From the NCBI RefSeq assembly GCF_030413595.1, contig NZ_CP129238.1, forward strand, positions 1,984,001 through 2,048,000: DNA of 64,000 nt, in the 5' to 3' direction. The notes beneath the pieces are model-generated. The model ran no database searches and was not told the origin of the DNA. It saw only the letters and a list, made by a program, of their open reading frames with translations. The number at the start of each line of letters is the position of its first letter. Position 1 is the stretch's first letter. Both the position numbers and the translations under genes were made by a program. The DNA is from Planococcus liqunii. GTDB taxonomy: Bacteria > Bacillota > Bacilli > Bacillales_A > Planococcaceae. Shown piece after piece: positions 33,044 to 42,516 of the stretch.

Positions 33044-33481
33044 TTACCCCACCTCGCTAAAAAGGTCTAAAATCTCCTCTTCCGACCGGGCATTCAGGAT
33101 TTTTTCGATATTTTCTTCTTCGGAACAGACAATTGCGATATTGGACAAAATCTCCAAATGCTCATTTCCTTTGCCGGCAATGCCAATAAAAATCTTTGCC
33201 AGGTTTCCGCCTCCAAAATCAATGCCTTCCGGTACTGTCACAACCGATATCCCTGTTTCAAAGACGTTTTTCTTCGCATCTTCCGTGCCGTGCGGAATTG
33301 CCAGGAAATTCCCCATATAGGTAGAGGCCATTTCTTCCCGTTCAAACATTTTATCGATATACCCGGCATCCACATAGCCGCCGTTCACCAAAATTTCACC
33401 GGTAAAGCGTATCGCTTCTTCTTTGCCGGTTAAGGGAACATTCAACTTGATATTGTCTTTGCTTAATACGTCTTTTGCCAT
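33044..33481 (-). CDS. mtlF: PTS mannitol-specific EIIA component
   Basis: Phosphocarrier that passes phosphate from HPr to the EIIB domain of MtlA. The 145-residue protein has the phosphorylated histidine in NFLAIPHGTEDAKK (about residue 66), the normal EIIA-mannitol context. It sits between mtlA (35-bp gap) and mtlD (no gap). GGGAGTGA precedes the start. Confidence 0.94.
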   Translation of the reverse strand: MAKDVLSKDNIKLNVPLTGKEEAIRFTGEILVNGGYVDAGYIDKMFEREEMASTYMGNFLAIPHGTEDAKKNVFETGISVVTVPEGIDFGGGNLAKIFIGIAGKGNEHLEILSNIAIVCSEEENIEKILNARSEEEILDLFSEVG

Positions 33482-33516
33482 TCATATCACTCCCATTGTA
33501 ATTTTTTAGTTGAGTA

Positions 33517-34995
33517 TCATTCGTTTTTCAACCTTCTCGCCAGCTTGTCGTATTCCGGGCTGTTCATGAAATTTTCAACAGAAATATGTTCGGCATTCGG
33601 CAATTTCGCCTTTGCCCGGTCCGTTAAGTCTTTGTGAGTGACCACAATGTCTGCATCTTCCGGAAGCTGGTTGATTGCGGTATTGGAAACCGGTATATCG
33701 ATGTTTTCTTTCTTGAATTTATTGCGAAGCAGTGAAGCGCCCATTGCACTGGACCCCATTCCTGCATCGCAGGCAAACACCACTTTATGGATGTCAGTAG
33801 CATTTTTTACAGGCGCAGCATGGACCGGCTGGGTATTGTCTCTTTCAATCCGGTCACCGGAAGTTGCACCGACCACTTCTTTTGCTGGCTTCGGTGTCAA
33901 ATAGCCGGTCGCGTCGCTTTTCTTGCCTTTCATTTGTTCCATTTTGCCGGCAGCTGCGGCTAAATCTTCTTCTTCAACTTTGCTGGTCTTCAAAACAACA
34001 GAAGCCACCAAAAACGACACGGCGGCAGCCACTACCACACCCGAAATTACGCCGAGATAATTTCCCTGCGGCGTCAATGCCAGCAAGGCGAATATACTGC
34101 CGGGAGACGGCGTTGCAGGAAGTCCTGCATTAAACAAAGTAAACGTGAAGACGCCGCTCATCCCGCCGGCGATAACCGCTAACAGCAGAACCGGTTTCAT
34201 CAGCACATATGGAAAATAAATTTCGTGGATCCCGCCGAGAAACTGGATGATAGCCGCTCCCGGGGCAGACGCTTTGGAGACGCCTTTGCCAAATACCGAA
34301 AACGCAAGCAGCACGCCAAGGCCAGGGCCTGGATTGGTCTCAAGCAGGAACAAGATCGATTTCCCGGCATCCGCCGCCTGTTCCACTCCTAATGGGCTTA
34401 AAATTCCGTGGTTGATGGCATTGTTTAAAAATAGGATTTTTGCCGGTTCAATGATGATGCTCGCGAGCGGCAACAACCCCAGATTGACAATCACTTCTAC
34501 TCCGTCTGCCAATGTATTGGTCAGTGCATTAACAATTGGACCAACGAAGAATACGGCGATCCCTGCCAGAAATGCACCCAATATCCCGGCAGAAAAGTTG
34601 TTGTACAGCATTTCAAAACCGACGCGGATGCGGTGCTGGAACCACCCGTCGATCACTTTCATGGCAAATCCGGCCAACGGCCCCATGATCATGGCACCGA
34701 GAAACATCGGAATTTCAGCGCCGACAATAACCCCCATTGTGGCGATTGCCCCGAGGACACCGCCCCGGAAATCATAGACAAGCCGTCCGCCCGTGAAACC
34801 GATCAATAATGGCAAGAGATACGTAATCATTGGACCGACGAGCGAACCTAAAGTTTCGTTCGGAAACCAGCCATCGGGTATGAACAATGCGGTTATAAGA
34901 CCCCAGGCAATAAAGGCACCGATGTTCGGCATGATCATGCCGCTCAAATAACTCCCGAAGCGCTGGATTCGCGCACGGACACTTGCATCAGCCAT
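33517..34995 (-). CDS. mtlA: PTS mannitol transporter EIICB
   Basis: Mannitol-specific permease and phosphotransferase, 492 residues. The EIIC domain (residues 1-340) has GSYLSGMIMPNIGAFIAWG at the start and the substrate-site pattern GGIHEIYFPYVLM. The EIIB domain near the C-terminus holds the phosphorylated cysteine in VVFACDAGMGSSAMGA. A linker of about 60 residues joins them; EIIA is separate (mtlF). The start at 34995 has AGAGAGGG upstream, and the open frame to 35046 is not used. No mtlR is found in the operon or nearby. Confidence 0.94.
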   Translation of the reverse strand: MADASVRARIQRFGSYLSGMIMPNIGAFIAWGLITALFIPDGWFPNETLGSLVGPMITYLLPLLIGFTGGRLVYDFRGGVLGAIATMGVIVGAEIPMFLGAMIMGPLAGFAMKVIDGWFQHRIRVGFEMLYNNFSAGILGAFLAGIAVFFVGPIVNALTNTLADGVEVIVNLGLLPLASIIIEPAKILFLNNAINHGILSPLGVEQAADAGKSILFLLETNPGPGLGVLLAFSVFGKGVSKASAPGAAIIQFLGGIHEIYFPYVLMKPVLLLAVIAGGMSGVFTFTLFNAGLPATPSPGSIFALLALTPQGNYLGVISGVVVAAAVSFLVASVVLKTSKVEEEDLAAAAGKMEQMKGKKSDATGYLTPKPAKEVVGATSGDRIERDNTQPVHAAPVKNATDIHKVVFACDAGMGSSAMGASLLRNKFKKENIDIPVSNTAINQLPEDADIVVTHKDLTDRAKAKLPNAEHISVENFMNSPEYDKLARRLKNE

Positions 34996-35418
34996 CCTAA
35001 TCCCTCTCTTCTTTAAGTTAATGCAGCGATAATAAGTCCAAAGCAAACTGGCATCGCAAAACTCAAACCGTCAAAACCCTTCCCTATTGTTTTCAGCCCT
35101 TAAACCGGAATAGATAGGGACAAGACATCGAAAAAGCAGATTAAACTGACTGCAAGTGCATCACCTTCTTTCTTTAAGGAAGACAACTTAACATTCATTA
35201 GCATCGATTTATTTAGATGGTAGCATATTCCTACCAAAGCAGGAAATATTATTTCTGAATTTTCAAATTAAAAACAAAAAACTTCTAGCACGGAACGATT
35301 TATCTGCCAAAAGAGCTAGTAAATCTGATTTTCAAACTTTTCCGGAACTTTCCATAACCATTCTGATTCAGTAAAGGCGAGCTTTTGGGAAGGACCATCC
35401 AGCGCTTTAAAAGAAATC
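34996..35418. other. Leader/promoter region of the mannitol operon
   Basis: About 420 bp upstream of mtlA. On the minus strand there is a ribosome site AGAAGGTG with a six-codon frame (ATG at about 35160) and a CCCTAT/ATAGGG hairpin (35077-35121) before mtlA. I could not identify a convincing promoter, cre box or MtlR operator by eye. Confidence 0.35.
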
Positions 35419-35455
35419 AAAAAACTTCCTGCAGAAACTAACAGGAAGTTTTTAA
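35419..35455 (-). terminator. Terminator after ykvI-like gene
   Basis: Stem AAAAACTTCCTG/CAGGAAGTTTTT with T-runs on both sides; 18 bp past the stop of the minus-strand gene. Confidence 0.88.
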
Positions 35456-35472
35456 AGCATACAATTTATCTT

Positions 35473-36555
35473 TTAAGGGGTACTGATTGCATTGCGGGTG
35501 GTCTGGACTTTCCTTTTGCGCACCCAGGCAATGACAATTGCTGCAATTAACGTAAACCCTAAATAGCCCATCACCGGATACACGGTTCCGACCAACGTCA
35601 CAAAGCCGACAAAGCTGGAAGCAAATGCGACGGCGCCGAAAGCTCCGACCGATACTTTGAATTTTTTGCTGTCCGGCTTAACAATACGTGCCGTGAACGC
35701 ATATAGCATGCCGACAGCGGTATTGTAAATCATACCTAGGAGAATAATGGACATTAAGCCGCCGATTAACGGACTGATGTTATTCGCCAGTACCAGCATC
35801 GGCATTGGAACAGCCGCAATTTCTTTTAGTTGCGTCAACATGGAAACATTGATCAGCAAGATCAAAATTCCCAGCCCGACGCCGCCGATGATGCCGCCGC
35901 GGGCTGCGATTTTTGCATCTTTCACCGTGCCGCCCATCACCGTCATCATGGCCGCCCCTGCAGCCAGGTTATAAGATACATAAAGCGCCGCGCCCAATAG
36001 CCAGTGAGGCGCTGCTTGGCTGTTTGCAGCAGAAGCGGTGGCAGCAGCCAGTTCTGCTGAAGTCATATCAAAATTAAACAATGAATACACCGTGATAATG
36101 ATGACGACCAAAAGCAGGACCGGTGTAAAGGCACTGATCAGCGAAATCACTTTGTTCACACTCAACATGACGGTCGCAATCGTCAAGACAGCCATCAGTA
36201 CATTCCCCACCGATCCGAGAATGCCGAATTGCTGCTCAAAAATGGCACCGGAACCGGAAAACATGACAACCGTGACGCCGAACAAGAAGAAGGTGATGGC
36301 CACATCAACCACCGGCCCTAAATACTTGCCGCATATATGGCGGATGGCGTGTTGATGGGATTTGGTCTGGAGCTCGCTGCCGAGCTGCGTCAAGTTCATG
36401 CCGAGAAAAGCGAACAGCGCCATTGCCAGAAATGAACCAATAATGCCGTACACCCCGAAACTCGTAAAGAATTGCAGAACTTCCTGTCCCGATGCAAATC
36501 CTGCACCTACAATAACACCGATAAATGCACCGCCAATTTGAAAGCTTTGTCTCAT
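35473..36555 (-). CDS. YkvI-family membrane transporter
   Basis: A 360-residue membrane protein with about ten helices, close in type to B. subtilis YkvI, an APC-superfamily transporter of unknown substrate. The first helix carries GGAFIGVIVGAGFASGQEVLQFF (residues 8-30), with the unwound GAGFASG motif seen in amino-acid transporters. It lies 31 bp after the N-succinylamino acid racemase gene, so it is likely co-transcribed and may import the amino acids that the operon converts. A GGGGGGGAA ribosome site precedes the ATG. Confidence 0.83.
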   Translation of the reverse strand: MRQSFQIGGAFIGVIVGAGFASGQEVLQFFTSFGVYGIIGSFLAMALFAFLGMNLTQLGSELQTKSHQHAIRHICGKYLGPVVDVAITFFLFGVTVVMFSGSGAIFEQQFGILGSVGNVLMAVLTIATVMLSVNKVISLISAFTPVLLLVVIIITVYSLFNFDMTSAELAAATASAANSQAAPHWLLGAALYVSYNLAAGAAMMTVMGGTVKDAKIAARGGIIGGVGLGILILLINVSMLTQLKEIAAVPMPMLVLANNISPLIGGLMSIILLGMIYNTAVGMLYAFTARIVKPDSKKFKVSVGAFGAVAFASSFVGFVTLVGTVYPVMGYLGFTLIAAIVIAWVRKRKVQTTRNAISTP

Positions 36556-36586
36556 ACGATTCCCCCCCCCGTTGCTTTTTAAGTTT

Positions 36587-37723
36587 TTATTGGCCAGTGG
36601 CAGCTGTGAATGGCTGTGCTTGAAAAACCAGTTCTTCGACGGTGAAGCGATCCATGGCTTGTTCGTTTATGGCATAGCCAATTCCGTAGGCATCGGGAAC
36701 GGTGATATAGCCTTCCTCTACTGTGACTTCCGGCGAAATGACGTCTTCTTCCCAGTAACGCGACGAACCCGCTGTATCACCCGGCAACGTGAAATTCGGC
36801 AAAGTCGTCAACGCAATATTGTGCGCGCGGCCGATGCCGGATTCAAGCATTCCCCCGCACCAGACCGGAATGCCTTTTTCAGCGCAATAATCATGGATCT
36901 TTTTCGCTTCCGTCAGACCGCCGACGCGCCCGATTTTGATGTTGATGATTTTAGTGCTGCCAAGCTCTACTGCTTTTCGTGTATCTTCGAGTGAATGAAT
37001 GCTTTCATCGAGGCAAATCGGTGTCTGAAGGTTCACCTGCAAAGCGGCATGGTCAATGATGTCATCCGATGCCAGCGGCTGTTCGATCATCGTTAAATTC
37101 AGGCCGTCCAGCTGCTTGAGCAAATCGGTATCTTCTAGCCGATAAGCGGAATTCGCATCCGCCATCATCGGCACATCAGGAAATGCCGCACGCAATTTCC
37201 GCATGACGTCTACATCATAGCCCGGTTTGATTTTTACTTTGATGCGCTTATAGCCTTCTTCCACAAATCCGGCTACGGTTTGAATCAGTTCCTCGACATT
37301 TTCATGGATGCCGATGCTGATTCCGACTTCGATCTTTTTGCGGGTGCCTCCTAATGCTTCGGCAAGCGTCATTTTGTTGCGCTTTGCGTAAAGGTCCCAG
37401 ATGGCTCCTTCAAGCGTCGACTTCGCCATATTGTTCTTGCGGAGATGGCCAAACAATTCGCTGACCCGATCGGGATGGCTGATTTCGTTTCCAAGGACAA
37501 TCGGCACCAGAAAATCTTTAATGATGTGCAAATTGGTTTCGAGCGTTTCTTCACTGTACCAAGGCGAATGGAAAGCAACCGATTCCCCCCAGCCCGAGTT
37601 TCCGAGTTCATCTTTCGCTTCCAGCAAAAGAAAATCTTTTTCCTGGAAGGTGCCAAAACTTGTGGTAAACGGTTTTTTCATCATCATTTTCATTTTTCGG
37701 ATGCGGATTTCTGTAATTTTCAA
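36587..37723 (-). CDS. N-succinylamino acid racemase / o-succinylbenzoate synthase family
   Basis: Enolase-superfamily enzyme of 378 residues. The active-site set is complete: RIKVKIKPG (the K-x-K pair, about residues 161-163), DANSAYR (metal Asp), IEQPL (metal Glu), LDESI (metal Asp) and NIKIGRVGG (second catalytic Lys). The sequence fits the dual NSAR/OSBS branch. Menaquinone genes are absent nearby, while a GNAT and an M20 deacylase are adjacent, so the racemase role is favoured. The start is TTG overlapping the upstream TGA (TTGA), with AGAGGCG before it. Confidence 0.85.
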   Translation of the reverse strand: MKITEIRIRKMKMMMKKPFTTSFGTFQEKDFLLLEAKDELGNSGWGESVAFHSPWYSEETLETNLHIIKDFLVPIVLGNEISHPDRVSELFGHLRKNNMAKSTLEGAIWDLYAKRNKMTLAEALGGTRKKIEVGISIGIHENVEELIQTVAGFVEEGYKRIKVKIKPGYDVDVMRKLRAAFPDVPMMADANSAYRLEDTDLLKQLDGLNLTMIEQPLASDDIIDHAALQVNLQTPICLDESIHSLEDTRKAVELGSTKIINIKIGRVGGLTEAKKIHDYCAEKGIPVWCGGMLESGIGRAHNIALTTLPNFTLPGDTAGSSRYWEEDVISPEVTVEEGYITVPDAYGIGYAINEQAMDRFTVEELVFQAQPFTAATGQ

Positions 37724-38562
37724 TGCTGATCGCCTCTTTCTATTGGTTGTAGCGGAATCGTATCGGTTGGAACGAATTGATAATAATGCACGCCTGCTTC
37801 GGCTTTTCGGACACCCGTCACGGCAAAGCCGGCTTCAAACAAATATTGGAACACCGAACGGATTTTCATGCGCCAATCCAGCGCCAATCCGGGTTCCTGT
37901 TTCTTGATGGTTTGAAAATCCTGCGGCACCGGCACTTCATAGCCTTCTGCGCCTTGGGGCAAGTCATTTTCCGGAAGTTGGAGTACCGGAAAGCCTAATG
38001 AAGAACGGCTAATGTCAAATGGATTTCGGTATTCATCGACTTCCGGCGTCCAACTGCCTTCAACCCGGCCGCTTGAGATCCACCATTCGATTTGCAGGCG
38101 GTCGGTCGGCAACCCCCGGTTCAAGCCGTCATCCATTTCCCCGTAGCAATCTTCGATGTACGTCCGGCTGATGCCGAATAATTTGCTCGTATTCAAATGC
38201 GCATTGCGGCTTTCAAGCGGATCGAATGTCCACGTGATCAAATCGTAGCCCATTTGCTTGGCAATGCTGCGCTGTTCCAGTTTCAGCCTTTTGCCGATGC
38301 CCATCGATTGATAAGCGGGCAAAATGCCCATCATATGGGAGCAAAGATACGTCTTGCCGTCTTTAAATCCGGCAAAGCCGTAGCAATAACCGACCAGCGC
38401 TTCGCCGTCAAATGCACCGACCAGGATTCCACCGTTTTTGGAGGCGGTGAACGTCTGGTGTGTCGGCACCGGCGACATGTCCCACACATCCCGTTCCAGT
38501 TGCTGGATCAAGCGCATGTCCGCATTGCTTTCCAGTTTGCGGAGGGTGATGTCTTTTGCCAT
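37720..38562 (-). CDS. GNAT acyltransferase, probable D-amino acid N-succinyltransferase
   Basis: A 280-residue GNAT protein. The acyl-CoA loop is [12 protein letters not shown] (about residues 83-94), followed by [25 protein letters not shown], a pattern of this larger GNAT branch. In Geobacillus-type operons the equivalent gene next to NSAR encodes succinyl-CoA:D-amino acid N-succinyltransferase; that assignment is by context. The start at 38562 has GGGAAG 8 nt upstream; a GTG at 38571 is an alternative. It overlaps the racemase gene by 4 bp. Confidence 0.78.
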   Translation of the reverse strand: MAKDITLRKLESNADMRLIQQLERDVWDMSPVPTHQTFTASKNGGILVGAFDGEALVGYCYGFAGFKDGKTYLCSHMMGILPAYQSMGIGKRLKLEQRSIAKQMGYDLITWTFDPLESRNAHLNTSKLFGISRTYIEDCYGEMDDGLNRGLPTDRLQIEWWISSGRVEGSWTPEVDEYRNPFDISRSSLGFPVLQLPENDLPQGAEGYEVPVPQDFQTIKKQEPGLALDWRMKIRSVFQYLFEAGFAVTGVRKAEAGVHYYQFVPTDTIPLQPIERGDQH

Positions 38563-38567
38563 TCCCG

Positions 38568-39704
38568 TCACTTCCCTTGTTCCAGATGTTCAAAAGTCTG
38601 CTGGACGGTCCGGGCAAGAATTTCGATGCCGACGATTAAACTGTCCTGGTTAAACGTCATGGCCGGATGATGCAGCCCTGGGGATAAATCGCAGCCAAGA
38701 CCGAGCATAGAAGCTTTTACGGAGGGCCGTTTTAACGTATAGAAATGAAAATCTTCCCCTCCCGGCGTCACAATGGGCGGCACCAGGAATTCTTGGCCAA
38801 GCGTTTGAGCGATGGCTTCGCCCATTAAGCGGACTGCCGTTTCATCCACTTCCGCAGCCGCAATTTCTGCGATGGTCTCATAAGAAATCTTCACACCCGC
38901 CAGTTCTGCAACAGAAAGGATCGCTTTATCGACTTGCGCGTATAATTCTTCCATCGCGCTGTTCGTCTGCGCACGCATATCAATGCTGAATACCGCATTT
39001 CCCGGAATGATGTTTGCAGATTCGCCGCCAGCCTGGAACATCGTCACTTTCGCTGAATGCGGCACCATCGGGTTGATATGGATCGAACAGATCGCTTGTA
39101 CCAGGAGCGCCATCACTTCAATGGCATTTTGTCCTTCATGCGGCCGGGCGCCATGGGCATCAGTGCCACGGATGGCTCCTTTCAGCATTTTGGCTGAGCC
39201 GTGCATGATGGCAGCAGAAGCATAGCCATGGCCAATTTCCTGTACCGGCCGAAGATGGACGCCGTACAAAAAATCGATGTCGTCGACAATTCCTTTTTCA
39301 ACGAATGACAAGGCACCCGTCCCTTTTTCTTCCGCCGGCTGGAAAATCACTTTTAAGCGGCCCTTCTCGGGTATGCCAAGTTTTTTTAGTGTCAACAGCG
39401 CTCCCACTGCAAGCGTCATATGCGCATCATGTCCACAGGAATGATTGGCCTGATAAGTGCCGTCCACTTCCTGCCACAAGGCATCGATGTCTGAGCGAAG
39501 TCCGACGCACGGTTCGCCGCTTCCGACTGTTACGACAAGCCCGGTCGAATCATCAAAGGTTTCTACGCTGAAGCCTTCGCCCTCCAGCAGGTTTTTTAAA
39601 TAGCGGGTCGTCTCCACTTCCTGCCAGCTGATTTCCGGATTAGCATGCAGGTGCTGAAACACTTCTTCAGCTATCGGTTTTATTTCATCCAAAATAGTTT
39701 TCAA
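38568..39704 (-). CDS. M20-family amidohydrolase, probable N-succinyl-L-amino acid desuccinylase
   Basis: A 378-residue metallopeptidase-type deacylase. Metal and catalytic motifs are NHSCGHDAHM (about residues 87-96), FQPAEEKGTGA (about 119-129) and TPGGEDFHFYT near the C-terminus; the dimerisation domain contains DAHGARPHEGQNAIE. In the racemase pathway it would remove succinate from the L-form, making the conversion irreversible. The TTG start overlaps the regulator's stop (TTGA), with AGGAGACG upstream. Confidence 0.83.
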   Translation of the reverse strand: MKTILDEIKPIAEEVFQHLHANPEISWQEVETTRYLKNLLEGEGFSVETFDDSTGLVVTVGSGEPCVGLRSDIDALWQEVDGTYQANHSCGHDAHMTLAVGALLTLKKLGIPEKGRLKVIFQPAEEKGTGALSFVEKGIVDDIDFLYGVHLRPVQEIGHGYASAAIMHGSAKMLKGAIRGTDAHGARPHEGQNAIEVMALLVQAICSIHINPMVPHSAKVTMFQAGGESANIIPGNAVFSIDMRAQTNSAMEELYAQVDKAILSVAELAGVKISYETIAEIAAAEVDETAVRLMGEAIAQTLGQEFLVPPIVTPGGEDFHFYTLKRPSVKASMLGLGCDLSPGLHHPAMTFNQDSLIVGIEILARTVQQTFEHLEQGK

Positions 39705-40561
39705 TGGAAATCGTCTCCTTCTGTAAATAAGAAATCACTGTCCAAAGCTTGATAGCGTTCCTGCCTTTTATGGAACTTTTCTTTGTTCTTTACCACTACG
39801 CCGGCTACGAGCGCATTCAAGAATGAGAATAGCGGTGCTGTCGCATCCAGCGTCGATTTGTTCGGCGAGCAGATTGGAAAAAGCACATCACTGTGCGCAT
39901 GAATCGGAGCGAGCGGTGCATCAGAAATGCCGATAACAAAAGTCCCTTGCCGCTTCGCGAGCTCAGCCAGCCGAATCGGTTCTTTTAAATAGCGGTGAAA
40001 CGATACGACGATCAACACGGAATTAGCATTCATATCATTCAATATCTGCAGCACGTCCTGCGATTCCGGCCGTATTTGGTGCACGTTTCCGCGGACAAGA
40101 TTAAGCGTAAAAGACAGCCAATTTGCTGAAGCAAATGAAGAACGGAGACCCAAAACGTATACAGTGTCTGCTTCCGACAGTTTTTTTACAGCCGTTTCAT
40201 AATGCGTTTCGTCAATCTGTTCCATCGTCTCTGCGATGGCCATTCTATCGCGCTCCATCACTTCTTCTAAAAAATGCGGCTGCTCTTCGAGTTCCATTTT
40301 GGATTGCTGGTAGGCATTCAAACTGCTTTCCCGGGAAAACAGTTGTTCACGAATCGCTTTTTGCAGTTCAGCGTATCCCGATAATTCGAGGCTGTAGCAA
40401 AACCGGATCACTGTCGTTTCACTGACACCAATGGATTCGCCTACATCCTGCGCAGGTTCTAAGGCTATTTTTCTTGGATGGTCCAAGACATATGCTGCTA
40501 CTTTCTTTTGGCTCTTGGACAAATCGTTGTATTGTTCGCGAATCAATTCCATTAAATTCAT
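39701..40561 (-). CDS. MurR/RpiR-family transcriptional regulator
   Basis: A 286-residue DNA-binding regulator. The N-terminal HTH_6 domain covers residues about 1-77 (LSKSQKKVAAYVLDHP, GVSETTVIRFCYSLELSGYAEL) and a SIS sugar-isomerase-type sensor domain follows (YVLGLRSSFASANWL, VLIVVSFHRYLKEP). SIS domains bind phosphorylated or amino sugars, but here the operon handles acyl amino acids, so the effector is uncertain. It is the first gene of the racemase operon and likely autoregulates. The start at 40561 is chosen from AGGAAG spacing. Confidence 0.87.
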   Translation of the reverse strand: MNLMELIREQYNDLSKSQKKVAAYVLDHPRKIALEPAQDVGESIGVSETTVIRFCYSLELSGYAELQKAIREQLFSRESSLNAYQQSKMELEEQPHFLEEVMERDRMAIAETMEQIDETHYETAVKKLSEADTVYVLGLRSSFASANWLSFTLNLVRGNVHQIRPESQDVLQILNDMNANSVLIVVSFHRYLKEPIRLAELAKRQGTFVIGISDAPLAPIHAHSDVLFPICSPNKSTLDATAPLFSFLNALVAGVVVKNKEKFHKRQERYQALDSDFLFTEGDDFH

Positions 40562-41018
40562 AGGCATCTTCCTTTTGAAGTTAAGGCGTCTTTTTTTAAA
40601 ATTATGAAGTTTAAGCTTCATTTATGTTTTGATTAATTTATCACACAATTCTTAAAAATACAATATATCGCATGCAAATAATTTTAATTATTCTGTCGTC
40701 GCGGACGGAATTACAAACCTGAATGAATCAAGCTTATATAGAAGCAGGTCATCGTTTCTCAGTTGGTGGAAAGGAAAAACCATATTTCACTTCTTCTTCG
40801 TCACCGTTAAATAATTAACGTACGAAAACTACAGATCTTTTGTTCCCCGACACCAAAGCGTGATAAAAAGCCAGCCTTATTAAAGGCTAGCTTAAAAGAA
40901 GTTGCTTTTAGTTCATAAAATTAAATGTAATAACCGTCAATATAGTTTACATAATAATAATACATGAATTATTAAATACTGTATCTTTATGCAAAATGTT
41001 TGTTTTTGCTATAACTTC
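40562..41018. other. Intergenic region between RpiR and TetR regulator genes
   Basis: 457 bp. An imperfect hairpin (AAGC-AGCCTT/AAAGGCT-GCTT) at about 40868-40893 may terminate the TetR transcript. A 31-codon plus-strand frame at 40723-40818 has no good ribosome site and is not called. The AT-rich right part probably holds no gene. Confidence 0.4.
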
Positions 41019-41627
41019 CTACCACCCGACATTTCCGAACTCTTCATTGCAGCTTGAATTCAGGTGATAAATGATGATCCTTTTCATGCGGTTCGCTTCT
41101 AATAATTCCGGACGGATCATGGCATCAAGAGCCAGCCCGTCCATCAAGCAGTACAGCCTCTCTGTCTCCAAATGCAAATCAGCATCTTTCTTCAATAGAT
41201 TCAGCAGGACAAGATAAGACATCACCTCTTTAATGGCCAAATATACGCTGTCCTGCTGGGCATCGAACTTCTCTCCCTTATGGCGCGTGTACACTTTGAA
41301 CACAAGGCGTGCTTCCACTTCCAGCCTTTTTTCTTCAGAAGACGGCAGTAAGTTCAGCAGCACTTGGACAATTTTGTCTTTTGGCGGCATGTCCAGCTTA
41401 AATACCCTCCCCATCCTTTCTGCCGTTCTTTTGTACACGAGTTCTCGGGAATACGCCACCAATTCATCCTGGGTCTTAAAATAATAGCGAAGCGCACCAA
41501 GCGACAAGTCCGCTTCTTTCGCAATTGTCCGTACAGAAGCTCCTTCCATCCCTAGTTCTAATATGACTTTCCACGCGGCTTCAGCGATCGACTGTTTAAC
41601 TTCTTCATGGTTTGTAAGTTTTGGCAT
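41019..41627 (-). CDS. TetR-family transcriptional regulator
   Basis: A 202-residue repressor. The N-terminal HTH is seen as VRTIAKEADLSLGALRYYFKTQDELVAY (residues about 32-59); the remainder is an all-helical ligand domain. AGGAG lies 3 nt before the ATG. Two identical 16-bp palindromic sites lie 40-98 bp upstream, so the gene is very probably autoregulated. No target gene is divergent to it; the nearest downstream gene on the same strand is the RpiR operon and the nearest upstream is a DUF1648 protein, so the regulated function is unknown. Confidence 0.88.
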   Translation of the reverse strand: MPKLTNHEEVKQSIAEAAWKVILELGMEGASVRTIAKEADLSLGALRYYFKTQDELVAYSRELVYKRTAERMGRVFKLDMPPKDKIVQVLLNLLPSSEEKRLEVEARLVFKVYTRHKGEKFDAQQDSVYLAIKEVMSYLVLLNLLKKDADLHLETERLYCLMDGLALDAMIRPELLEANRMKRIIIYHLNSSCNEEFGNVGW

Positions 41628-41666
41628 ACTCCTATTTTATCAGAATACTATTAATATTCAATAAAA

Positions 41667-41682
41667 TAATACAGTTGTATCA
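41667..41682. promoter_or_regulatory. Probable TetR operator, copy 1
   Basis: TAATACAGTTGTATCA, with palindromic core ATACA-GT-TGTAT, about 40 bp upstream of the TetR start codon. Confidence 0.7.
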
Positions 41683-41708
41683 AATAAAATAGCTTGAATC
41701 CATCTTTC

Positions 41709-41724
41709 TAATACAGTTGTATCA
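41709..41724. promoter_or_regulatory. Probable TetR operator, copy 2
   Basis: Identical to copy 1 at all 16 positions and exactly 42 bp away (four helical turns), so both sites face the same side of the DNA. Confidence 0.7.
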
Positions 41725-41984
41725 TCAAATAGTTAATAACTTTTCAGGGCTGGGGATAACTGTTGGAAGCTGTGAATTACTCCCCGTTCCCCGGTTTTTC
41801 AGTGGAAAACTGCGTTGATAACTCTGTTTTTTTGCTTTTTGCTGAGCCTCTTTTTTAATCCAGTGATAGTTTTCTCTTTTTTCAGCACGGGTCTTAGCAT
41901 GCCTTTGAAATACCAATTGGATATGGGCATCTTGAAGAAATAGCGAAATAATGCTTGCTGGCTCCCCTCCCCTACCGTTGGATT
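41725..41984. other. Gap without a supported gene
   Basis: 260 bp. Minus-strand frames rich in Lys and Arg cross it (for example 41725-41916) but lack ribosome sites and recognisable domains. It contains GTTATCAAC, GTTATCCCC and GTTTTCCAC words that resemble DnaA boxes without a clean match. Confidence 0.35.
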
Positions 41985-42022
41985 TTCAAAAAAAAAAGGG
42001 CAAGCACGGTAATGTGCTTGCC
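41985..42022 (-). terminator. Strong terminator after DUF1648 gene
   Basis: GGCAAGCAC/GTGCTTGCC stem, 6-nt loop, then at least ten T on the minus strand; it lies right behind the stop codon. Confidence 0.93.
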
Positions 42023-42024
42023 TC

Positions 42025-42516
42025 TTATATCCGGACCATCCGGACCATAAAAAATAGAATGGTACCAAAGATGACCGCCAAGAAGATTGGCATGAACCCT
42101 GCCCCTAATCCTTCTGCTTTTCCGATGGCTACCTGAATGTTTTGGTACGTCAGGAAACTGAACAACAGGACGATTTCATTTTTTAAGACATTCATCATCA
42201 ATACTCCATTTTTATAATGGCCTTCAGCTTTCTCGTAGGAAAAATTTAAGTAATTGAATGTATGCGGGTACTTTTCTGTGATCGACATGAAAACCCACAT
42301 GGCTGCTCCGATGATCGGCAAGATGAACAATTCCATTTTGCTGCCCGAGCGGTCCACTTCTCCGGCGCCATTATAATGTCCAGGCACTTTATCCGGCAAA
42401 GATGCAAACTGGCTAAACAAGTAAATGAGCATTGCTGCAAAAACCAGCAGCGCAACAGCATCGAGAAAAACGGCCAGGCGCGGTTTCGGCAAATCAAGTT
42501 TAGGCTGCTTTTCCAT
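42025..42516 (-). CDS. DUF1648 domain membrane protein
   Basis: A 163-residue membrane protein with four helices. The first helix is followed by the DUF1648 signature FASLPDKVPGHYNGAGEVDRSGSK (the P-x-H-x-x-x-G-x-x-D pattern). Related proteins (SdpI/YvaZ-like) act in immunity or signalling, but this short form is uncharacterised. The start at 42516 has GAGGGGAGGGGA upstream. It ends in a strong terminator and appears monocistronic. Confidence 0.82.
   Translation of the reverse strand: MEKQPKLDLPKPRLAVFLDAVALLVFAAMLIYLFSQFASLPDKVPGHYNGAGEVDRSGSKMELFILPIIGAAMWVFMSITEKYPHTFNYLNFSYEKAEGHYKNGVLMMNVLKNEIVLLFSFLTYQNIQVAIGKAEGLGAGFMPIFLAVIFGTILFFMVRMVRI

Noticed and set aside
34996..35418. MtlR operator or cre box before mtlA
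   Set aside because: No sequence matches closely enough to call by eye.
40723..40818. 31-codon plus-strand frame (MNQAYIEAGHRF...)
   Set aside because: Looks protein-like but lacks a ribosome site and any recognisable family; kept only as a note in the gap.
41725..41984. Cluster of DnaA boxes or an origin
   Set aside because: Only near matches (GTTATCCCC, GTTATCAAC); no dnaA/dnaN or replication gene nearby.
41799..42068. Minus-strand frame rich in Lys/Arg
   Set aside because: Runs through a strong terminator and overlaps the DUF1648 gene out of frame; no ribosome site.
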